From: Gnetum montanum
Taxonomy: Eukaryota > Streptophyta > Gnetopsida > Gnetales > Gnetaceae
NCBI GenBank assembly: GCA_015680685.1
Contig: MNCI01027303.1
Coordinates: forward strand, 157,649-221,278
Length of the DNA: 63,630 nucleotides
Reading direction: 5' to 3'
Both the position numbers and the translations under genes were made by a program. Below are positions 55,321-63,630 of the stretch, piece after piece (position 1 is the stretch's first letter; every line of letters begins with the position of its first letter). Under the pieces are notes generated by a model. The model searched no databases. It was not told where the DNA came from and worked only from the letters and a program-made list of their open reading frames with translations.

Positions 55321-55899
55321 CGAAAGAAGCTCCGAAGATTCAAATGATGGTGAGGCAATTGGACAATTAGTCGCTTGTGGCTGTAAGGACTTGGTTTGAC
55401 TATTGGTTCTAAAGAAAGCTCTCTTTTTTGCGTGCTTGTTTGAACCAATAGTAGGTTGAGGATTGACAGCCCTTGTAGCATTACGTTGCTATGGCTAGGC
55501 AAGGAGCTCACCTTGCATAGTTGGAGTAGGTGGTAATGGAGCTAAGGATGGAAGAGGTGCAGTCAGATGAGAAGGATAGTATGTTTGTGGAACGTCACTT
55601 CTAGGAGAAGGAGTTCTATAGTACTTGTGGACCTGGTAGTGAGGTTGAGAAGCGACATGACTAGTGGAGTCACGCGGAGAGATTGGTTGCTAAATGTAGT
55701 ACCTGTATGGGTTAGGTTAGCGGTAAGGGTATTGTTGATGTGGCAATGGCATTCCCCATGATTGTGGGTGTCACCATTGTTGATATTGTTCATTCGGTTG
55801 TGGTGGAGCTCCACTCAAATAATATGTCAAGGGTTTGTGGAACTACCTTGGGTTACCTTGAGGATAAGGTAACCTTCGGGGTGTTTGTTGTCTGTTTAA

Positions 55900-57764
55900 T
55901 TGTGGGTTTAGTGCATACACTCTAGACTCTTGCAGACTCTGCTTCTTTCTTTTTCCTTCTCTCTCAGTCACTACTTTGCTTTCTAGACTCCTCTACTATT
56001 TTTAGAACAGTTTGAAATTTATTATCTACGGAGTCCCACATTTGATCTACCTTTGCCGATACATCTGATGCAAACTTTTGAATGGGAAAAGTCTTCCTAT
56101 TCACCATCTCTTTGAGTGGTGAATCTTTTTCATCTTCACAAAATCTAACTTTCTTCCTTTGGAGGGAAGGATCTCTATTGCATTCCTCCACATTTTCTCT
56201 TTTCCTTAACTCACCTTCCTCCTTGGAAAATTGCTCCAATAATCTTTGTATTTGATGGGCTTTGAGCTAATATAGCCTTCCTTTTGCATAAGTCCCAAGG
56301 GTTCTTTGCGTTTTGTACCTCAACCCATCTACGAGATGGCATAGTTATTCCCTTTGTGAGTAACCATGGCCGGGGAAACGATGTAATAATGCATAATATC
56401 GACCCATGGTAGTGTCCAAGGGTTCGTGTCCTCCTTATTTCCATCCTTGGATTTGCTTACGTAGGTTGGACACAAGAGAGTACGTTTGATACTTATTGTT
56501 GAATAGCTCTAACATGTACCCCATCGACAAATGGATTCTGATTCTAAGGATCGGTACCAGCTTTCCACTTCCTTGATCAGTGTCTGTGGAAACAACTTTA
56601 GTTTTTGCCATTCGTTTTGTATATTTTGCAAGGCACATACATCGTGAAATACTTGTAAATGGTTTTGAGGATCAACATTGTATCCCCCTTCAAATTGTCG
56701 GATGTTGTTCATATCTAGTCTTTTGATCCTACTGTCGTTCTGGTGCCTTGTTGGAATCCTAACGGCCTCTGTTATATCTAACATGCTTTAGGTGGCAAGT
56801 AGGGGTTCATCGTGTTAGTATTGTCTATGGTGTCTATGATGCCTATGCTGTTCCCTACTCTCCTTTCTTTCATAATGTCTTTTTCTAGAATGCCCTTGTC
56901 CCCTTTCTCGATTGTTTTGTCTATGATCCCTATTTTGCCTGCCATTCTCCTCATGGTCTTTCCCTTTGCGACTGCATTTAGATCCCGAAGGAGAGGGTGA
57001 AGGAGATGATGAAGGTGAAGAGGAAGGAGGACTGGCACCATGACTGTGTCTGCTATCTTCTCTTTAGTGGTTGCGGCCTCAGTCACGGTTATGATCAGAA
57101 TGTCCATCTTTCTCATGCGTTTGTGTTCCTTTTTCAGACCCCTTGTGTCCATTGGTACCAGAATCTAGGTTATGAATAGTTGAGTGAAGATTCTGATACA
57201 TAACCCCTTGACCAAAGTCAATGGGAGGAACACATTTTGTGGAAAACCTCCTAAGGTAGGTTCACCACCCTTGTTTTCACTTAGGACATATGGAACATCC
57301 AGAGACCACTTTTCCTTCATAGATTTGTAATGTCTCTCCTGTTGTAAGTTCCTTTGGTGTTGTGCCTCCATGGGTCGATACTCTCTCAAGTCATGTTCAT
57401 GCACAACGTACTTTGCCTATAAGTGCTGCATACCAATTCGTGTGAGAGCACAAGGAAGCATGCTTGGGATTGAGTGATCGGGAGGTAACACTATGTTACT
57501 TTCTAAATCATACCAACATAGTTGTTCATCCTGGTGAAGGATAAAGGTAAAGTTTGGTATATACTCATCGGGATGAACGCATACCACACGAAATTGTTGG
57601 GGCACTAGCAGGTCATCATGTGTACTACACCTCTGATTGTTCATTATGTCAAACCTAGTTGTTGAAGCACTCTCATAAGAAGAAGGAGACATGAATTGGT
57701 TATTTAGTGTGCAATACTCTTTTTTGATGATTGTAAGATAACTAAACCTAAGGGTTTGTTCCAA
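55900..57764 (-). pseudogene. Gypsy gag remnant
   Basis: Spread over several frames. The N-terminal part (57417-57764) has VHPDEYIPNFTFILHQDEQL, matched by the plus-strand element at 61340. A low-complexity basic region follows at 56780-57150. The retrotransposon gag core is at 56509-56784 (RIKRLDMNNIRQFEGGYNVD, NEWQKLKLFPQTLIKEVESW). A C-terminal charged part is at 55964-56239. Stops and frameshifts throughout. Confidence 0.85.
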
Positions 57765-57810
57765 CGATAGAAAGATTTCCTAAGTTCTAATCAGTGCACA
57801 AACAACAAAG

Positions 57811-57891
57811 TCCCTAGCAACAGCGCCAATGATGAGTAGCAAGGTACCCCTACGCTTAACCATACGAATACAAGCGTTCACATGCGATCTT
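57811..57891 (-). repeat. 5' LTR stub and primer binding site
   Basis: 57830-57891 is the last 62 bp of an LTR (terminus ctactcatca in the element's sense). Directly downstream ttggcgctgttgctaggga (57811-57829) fits the tRNA-Asp-type primer site seen in many Athila/Tat elements (tggcgccgttgccgggga) with a few changes. The rest of the LTR is missing; the break is after gatct at 57892. Confidence 0.82.
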
Positions 57892-57892
57892 T

Positions 57893-59130
57893 ATAGGCAC
57901 TCTATCATATACTTTTTTTAAGTCAATGAATATCATATGTAGATTTTTTCTATCTTTTCTAAATCTCTATTAATTGTCATATCAAGAAAATAGGCTCTAT
58001 AGTAGATCTCCTTAGTATAAATCCAAATTGATTTTCTAATATTGTTGATTTAAGTCTAAGATGTTACTATATAACTCTCTCCCAAAGCTTAAGAGTGTGA
58101 CTCATAAGCTTGATCCCTTTATAGTTTGCACAATTTTGTACATTGCCTTTATTTTTGCAAATGGAAACATCAAAGCTTTTTCTCTAAATATTGGACATTT
58201 CTTCATCCTTAAAAAGTTTGTTAAAAAATTATGTCAACCAAGAAACTCCTATATCTCCCAATGCATTCCAAGCTTCTTTAGAAATGTTATCTATTCTAAT
58301 ATCTTTTCCACTTTTCATGTTTCATATGGTTGTCTTCAATTGGAAGAAGGAAAGTTCATTAACTAAACCAAAATTTGGTTCTTCTTTGATGTCTTCTCTT
58401 GAAAATTCTTCATTTAATAATTCTTGAAAATAAATTTTCTACCTATTCAAAATTTCATTATCTTTTACCAAATTTTTCATCTACTTCCTTATGCATTTGA
58501 CATGATCACTGTCCTTACATTTCTTATTTTTTATTTTTTTCAATTTACAAATAAAATTTTCTCCTTCACTTGTTCTTAATTTCTCATAAAAGTTATCCAA
58601 GATCTTATGTTTGGCTTTGGTTACTATTACGAGTACCTTCTCCTTTGCCATTTTGTATATCAGCTTGTTTTCTTAGCTACTACTTTGCTGCCATTCCTTA
58701 AGCATTTTTTCTTATTTTGGATAGCATGTTGTACTTAATCACTCGACCACCATGTCTCCTTTGGGATGTATTTTTTGCCTTTTATCTTACCCAAAATGTT
58801 CTTTCCAACTTTCTAAAGGTAACTTTTCATTTGGCCCCCAAATAAATTTGCATCACAATTCCATTCCAAGTGACTTCATGAGGTAATTGTTATCTGAATA
58901 AGATGATGTCATCTTTCTTTAAATTCCACTATTTTATGCATTTAGTTCCTTTTCTTGTACTACCTTTGAAGCTTTGCATAACTAACTTCATGACCATTAG
59001 TTGATGTTGAGTTATAAGGCACTCTCTAGGTATGACCTTACAATCTTTACACATGGCCTAGTCTCTTTTGCACAAGAATAAATAATCAATTTGGATTTTA
59101 TCTATACCACTTTTATATGTAATAAATTAA
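57893..59130 (-). pseudogene. RTE-type LINE, endonuclease linker to RT palm (5' half)
   Basis: In the minus direction from about 59130: endonuclease C-terminal region, WNCDANLFGGQMKSYL, PKETWWSSD, YEKLRTSEGENF, CKDSDHVKCIRK, then RT with VQNCANYKGIKLMSHTLKLW, ENQFGFILRRSTIEPIFL and finally the palm motif A remnant (I-H-x-L-K-K-S/V-Y-D-x-V) near 57910. This motif order is RTE. The copy breaks off at 57892 against the Gypsy LTR stub. Stops throughout. Confidence 0.85.
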
Positions 59131-59560
59131 ATGTTTTGTCCTCTTCTTGAAATAATTATGTGCAATTGCAAGGTCATAAGCACTTATAGATTTACAAAAA
59201 AACAAACCTAAAATTATTTCTTTTCTATTTTTTTTCTAAAACTAGACATTTTTTCATAAAACTAACCATTACATGTTACATCTCAACTAGCCATTAACTG
59301 TAATGCTATTTATTTTCTCTATAATCCTTGAGAAATCAGTTGCAATTGATGATGAATCTAGTATGATTCAAAATGTCTTGAAAGAAAAAAATATGCAAGT
59401 TATGGATGATACAATACAAAAATATATTCAACATTTGAATATTAATGTAAATTTGGCTCTTACTAGATGTGTTGAAACTCAAAACTTTTCTTGAGAATAT
59501 TTATTCCCAATATATATAATCAAATTAAAAATTTACGAAACTGAAACTTAAATTGAAATT
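59131..59560. other. AT-rich spacer between RTE halves
   Basis: No domain or repeat recognised. Contains T-rich runs (59200-59240) compatible with LINE 3' UTR or tail. A 63-codon plus-strand frame at 59303 resembles nothing I know and is probably chance. Confidence 0.4.
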
Positions 59561-60290
59561 TTTTACTTATGTTCACCAAGAACCCTTGGATTTATTAGAC
59601 CAATTTTAAAATTTTCATATATGGAATTCTCTTTTGATAACATTCAATATTCATCTAAGCATTTGCATTTCTACCACACTAATTTGTTATTTATGCCATT
59701 CTTTTACTATCCAACATTTAACACTATATAAGATACCAAGCTTTATTGATGTACTGTAAATTTTTCCTTTTAGTTTTATTGAAAATTTTTTATCACATAA
59801 AACACCACTATCCTATCTTCGTTTTGCTCCTCTTGTCTTAATCATATTTCTTATATCTTTAGCAATTTAACCATCTAATTGGAGAATTAAACCTAGTTAT
59901 GGGAACGGTTTGCAATGATGGACTTTTTAGCATTGAATTATTATTTCTATTTTACCACTATTTAGGTTCTTATTGAAATTGTATTCCATATATTATGTCT
60001 TACTTCTATTGCTTTTTAAGCCTTTTGATTTAGAGAATGTTTCTATTTTTCTATTTTGAAAATAATATTTTCTAGAGTTATATCCACCAACATAATATCA
60101 TCTACAAATAGCATACACCAAGGTATTTCTTCTTATAATTCCTTTATTAATTCATTGATAATAATGGTAAATAAATACAAGCTAAGTGAGGATCCTTGAT
60201 GTAGACCTACTATGATTGCAAAATTAGATATGATTCCATAGGCTATTTTACTTTTAGTAGTAGCTCCTTGATGAACCACATTTTTCACAA
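59561..60290 (-). pseudogene. RTE-type LINE, RT palm to C-terminus (3' half)
   Basis: In the minus direction: KNVVHQGATTKSKIA, VGLHQGSSLSLYLF, then MLFVDDIM (the Y/F-A-D-D box as FVDD) at about 60090, SKGLKSNRSKT, SGVLCDKKFSIKLKGKIY, and a C-terminus with VVEMQMLR. This is the part of the protein that the copy at 57893-59130 lacks. Interrupted at about 60290 by the plus-strand Gypsy LTR. Confidence 0.85.
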
Positions 60291-61109
60291 CCCGATATCG
60301 AAGCGTGGAGATTGGGTATCCAATGTTGGAGCCCAAGATGTGATGTGGATATTTGATATCGTGGGGTATATGTCAGCCTATAAATATAGTGCTTGGGCTC
60401 ACGATTTGAGATAGATTTACATCAGTTTTTATCATAGTTAGCGAATCTCTTGTAGTTTGTTTTCTTCAAAGTTAGAATATTTTCTAAGTGCTTGTAGCAA
60501 GAGTCTAAGTGTGTATGGATCTTTGTTCAAACACTAATGTACCTGAGCATAGTAGTGTGATGAGAATAAAAACAAACTATTTTGATAATCCTTGTAGCAC
60601 TGAGAATAGTTTAATGTTCCTTTAATGCACTTTACTTTCATGCACTTACTTTAATGCATTTAAATTAAGCAATTAATTTAATGAACATAAGCACGACCAC
60701 TTCGAACGAACATATAGTGCTTGGTAACCCAATAATGCTTAATGTTTGGTAGCCTAGCAGCACTATATGTGTTTAGAATGTGTTTAGGAAAGTGGGATGG
60801 GTACTTGTGTTAGGCTAGCTAGGTAGTGAATGAGTTAGATCTTAAATTACTTTACCTTTCATTCTTGTTGTAGGCGACTAAACTTATAAAACATAAATGA
60901 GAAAAATCATGTACCTCAATTACACTTAAACCATACCCTTGAGCTTCACAAGTGTAGTTGGGAAGACAATAAACGTTCTTAATGCCCATTTCACCTCCTA
61001 GAGGAACTAGTGCACTGGAGAACTATAGGTCCATGGAATTCGACAGGATCACGTGTGAACACCTTAGTGATTCGTATGGTTGGACATAGGAGTACCTCGT
61101 CACTCATCA
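60290..61109 (+). repeat. 5' LTR of the plus-strand Gypsy element
   Basis: About 820 bp. U3 with cgatatcg and gatatcgtgggg motifs, TATA box cctataaatatag at about 60378, and terminus ctcgtcactcatca at 61096-61109. Next to it tagcaccgttgtcgggga is a primer site of the same tRNA-Asp-like type as in the other element. Confidence 0.85.
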
Positions 61110-61269
61110 TTAGCACCGTTGTCGGGGACCTTTTAGTTGTTTCATGTGCTATCTAGGATTTAGTGGAAATCATTCAAAATCATTAGAACGAACCTTAGAG
61201 TCATATAGTATTTTACAATTAGTACAACAAAATTTAAAAGCACACTGCATTTTTATCATCTAATTGAAA

Positions 61270-63630
61270 ATGTCTTCTTCTCATAGGAGTGTTTCTCTAC
61301 CCAAGTCTGATGGAGCTCATTAGCAATATCAAGTGGTATATGCTCATCCTGATGAGTATGTACCCAATTTCACCTTCATCCTGAATTAGGATCAACTACG
61401 GTGGTGGTGTGACATGGAGGGTAACATTATGTTGCCTTCCAATCGATTCGTTCCTGCAATGCTCCAAAAAATGCTTACACAATGGGGTCTCTAGGAACGT
61501 CATGCTAAGTATGTTGTGCAAGATACTGATGCTAGGGATTATCATCCCACAAAGGCACAATGTCTACAAGATCGACAGCTAGAACAATGCCATGAATTTG
61601 CAAAGGGAAAAGGATTTAATGATTCCCCATTCCTGCTGTACCAAAAAGATGGTGGGAAACCCTTCTCTGGGGGTTTCCCATTTAGTGAAGTTCCTGTCTT
61701 TGACTTCGGTGAATAAGGTCAAAATTAAAACCTGTGGTCCAAAATTCACAATCCTAGTTCTAGTAAGAATGGATCTAATAACAAAGAAGGATCCAATGAG
61801 GCAAGCTAAGTTAGGAATGTGGACAAGAAACAAGATTGTGATCTTGGCTGCGATCGTCGAAGAGGCGGTAGTAGGCACTATGATGGTGCTAGTTCTCCTT
61901 CCTCTTTACCTTTGTCATCATTGTTTTCTTCTTCTGGCTTTGATCACAATTGTAGGAGGCGAGACCGTGATGGAGGTGACCAAAATGATTGATGGGACCG
62001 AAATGATTGAAGGAACCATTGAGAAGGCAAGATTAAGGACACAGACATTCAAGAGTGGCACATCACTATGAACGAAGGGGTAGTAGAAGGCATTGTAGGC
62101 ACCATGATCATGACCTCGATGAGCCTTTGCTTATTACCAGAAGCATGCTCAATATTGCAGAGGCAGTACAAATTCCAACAAGGCATGTGAAGGATGATTG
62201 AATCAAAAGACTAGACATGAACAATATTCCTCGCTTTGAAGGGGGATATAACCCTGATCTGTAGAACCAACTCCAAGCTTTTCAAGATGCATTTTCCTTG
62301 CAAAACATAGAAAATGAGTGGCAAAAACTTAAGTTGTTCCCAGGGACACTCATTAAGGAAGCAGAGAACTAGTACTAATCCTTAGAGTAGGAATCTATCA
62401 GATGATGGGGTACCATGCTTCAAGTGTTTAATGATAAATATCAAACATACTCCAAAGTGTCCAACTTGAGAAAGAAAATCCAAGGATGGAAATAAGGAAC
62501 ATACGAACCCTTGGATGTTTCCATTAGCTAATATTATTCCTTAATGCACAAATGTCCTGGCCATGGTTATTCTCAACTGAATCAACTTCGCCACATTGTA
62601 GACAAGCTTTGATCAGAAATGAGGAGAACCCTTGGTGTCTATGCCTAAGGGCAACTATCAGAATTAAGTGCCTATTAGATACAAAGACTAATCGAGCAGG
62701 TAGCTAAAGAGGAGGGTGAATTAAGAAAAAGAGAAAGTGCAAAAGAATATAACTATGATCCTTCCATTCGTAAAAGGGAGGTTTGATTCTGTGATAGTAA
62801 GGAAGAATCCACACTTATGAGGTGGTGAATAGGAAAACCTTGCCACTCTAAAAATTTTAATATGAAATTACAACCAAGGTTGATCAGTTATGGGACTCCA
62901 TGGATAGCAGATTTCAAGCTGTCCTAAAAATTGTTGAAGAGTCCAAAGAACAAGGTAGTGATCCTGAAAGTAGGAGATGAAAGGAAGTTGAACATGCCTA
63001 CCAAAAAGGTAAGGGCAAGATTACTACAATAGAAGAAGTTGCAAAAAGCGAATTAGATGATGATGGTGGGTGTGACATTTGCTAGTATGTACATCCTAAG
63101 GGATATTATCTCACAGTTTCACATTTACAAGAGTCTGGGATGTATGCTTTGAATCCACGACTAACACAAAGGCAAACATCCAGAAGATTACTTTATCCTC
63201 AAGGTACTTTGCGGTAGTTCCATTAGCAATGACAATATTATCCTAGTGGAACTCCACCGTAACCATATGAGTAGTATCAACAGTGGCAACAACCATAATC
63301 ATGGGCCTTGGCACCACCAAGGTAGCAATACCCTTACAGACAACCTGATCCATATGGGTGCTATGTTCAGTAACCTTTGTCTCCACGTGACTCTTCTAGT
63401 CACGTTTTTACTTTCCAATCTCACCACCACCCTTCTAATTATTATCAAACTCATTCTCCACATGAAAGCAGGGATGCCACCTTTTGTCCTTATCCCCCTC
63501 CTATCCCTGCACATGTTCCTCCTCCAACCACATAGTTGCCACCTACTTCACCTATGCAAGGTGAACTACCAGCTCAACTGCAACAACGCAATGCTACTAA
63601 GATTGTTAATCTACAACCAGTTCATCAACC
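61270..63630 (+). pseudogene. Gypsy gag remnant
   Basis: ATG at 61270 opens SSSHRSVSLPKSDGAH then a stop. VVYAHPDEYVPNFTFIL at about 61327 corresponds to the gag N-terminus of the minus element. A second segment (61516-61716) has KGKGFNDSPFLLYQKDGGKP. The gag core at about 62200-62360 has IKRLDMNNIPRFEGGYNPDL and ENEWQKLKLFPGTLIKEAEN. After 62700 comes the charged C-terminal part (KEEGELRKRES). Numerous stops. Confidence 0.85.

Larger units (their letters stand above)
48888..57891 (-). mobile_element. Ty3/Gypsy (Athila/Tat-like) element, minus strand
   Basis: 9.0 kb. In its own direction: a truncated 5' LTR (57830-57891), primer binding site (57811-57829), gag, protease, RT, RNase H and integrase in Gypsy order (RT before integrase), about 2 kb of 3' non-coding sequence with an internal polypurine-like tract, the 3' tract and a full 3' LTR (48888-49722). 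Coding parts carry stops and active-site changes. The left end sits in an L1 tail, but the right flank is RTE rather than the rest of that L1, so the right end has been rearranged. Confidence 0.92.
60290..63630 (+). mobile_element. Ty3/Gypsy (Athila/Tat-like) element, plus strand, 5' part
   Basis: 5' LTR from about 60290 to 61109, primer binding site at 61111-61128 and a gag remnant up to the window end; pol would follow outside. LTR terminus and gag motifs match the minus-strand element at 48888-57891, so they belong to one family, but divergence is high. The exact left end of the LTR was not found. Confidence 0.88.

Noticed and set aside
58061-58427. Plus-strand ORFs of about 100 and 78 codons
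   Set aside because: They are antisense shadows of the RTE reverse transcriptase remnant on the minus strand.
59303-59494. 63-codon plus-strand ORF in the spacer between the RTE halves
   Set aside because: No known motif and no promoter or neighbouring gene context.

Overview
This is a stretch of a large, AT-rich plant nuclear genome. It holds one real host gene inside a dense, layered landscape of retrotransposons. Long transposon-filled introns, plant LTR-element families and a plant-specific kinase type indicate a seed plant. A gymnosperm is my guess from intron size and transposon load, not something the sequence proves.

Host gene (10821-36906, minus strand): I could assemble a complete MAP3K epsilon protein kinase gene by hand. 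It has 26 coding exons, and each of the 25 introns has a GT donor and an AG acceptor. Phases agree throughout, giving 4113 nt (1370 codons plus stop TAG). The product has an N-terminal kinase domain with every catalytic motif, an acidic Ser-rich linker, and a C-terminal armadillo/HEAT-like region. Introns range from 94 nt to 7.3 kb, and the large ones are large because of transposons.

Left flank (1-10820): the 3' end of a Ty3/Gypsy (Athila/Tat-like) element with its extra ORF and 3' LTR (1-2336) is inserted in an L1-type LINE (2337-about 3700). An old LTR remnant follows (about 3940-4270). Then comes a complete but mutated Ty1/Copia element with both LTRs and a target-site duplication (4803-9654). 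The last kilobase is non-coding and includes the gene's 3' UTR.

Introns: at least three tRNA-derived SINE copies of one family (A) and four of a second (B), an LTR element with a nested SINE and L1 tail (18795-22958, intron 15), and a probable solo LTR with a minisatellite (intron 8).

Right flank (36907-63630): the gene's 5' leader and promoter region carries several short tandem repeats. Two copies of a degenerate LINE follow (38650-40150 and 41180-43130, the second with a SINE insertion). Next is an L1 LINE (43236-48887) split by a pile of inverted LTR fragments (44165-46767). A minus-strand Athila/Tat-like element (48888-57891) has decayed gag, protease, RT, RNase H and integrase. Two RTE-type LINE halves (57893-60290) come next, and a plus-strand Athila/Tat-like element (about 60290 to the window end) closes the window. 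The LTRs of this Gypsy family share an unusual U3 packed with GATATCG palindromes just upstream of a TATA box. All transposon reading frames seen are broken; only the kinase gene looks functional.
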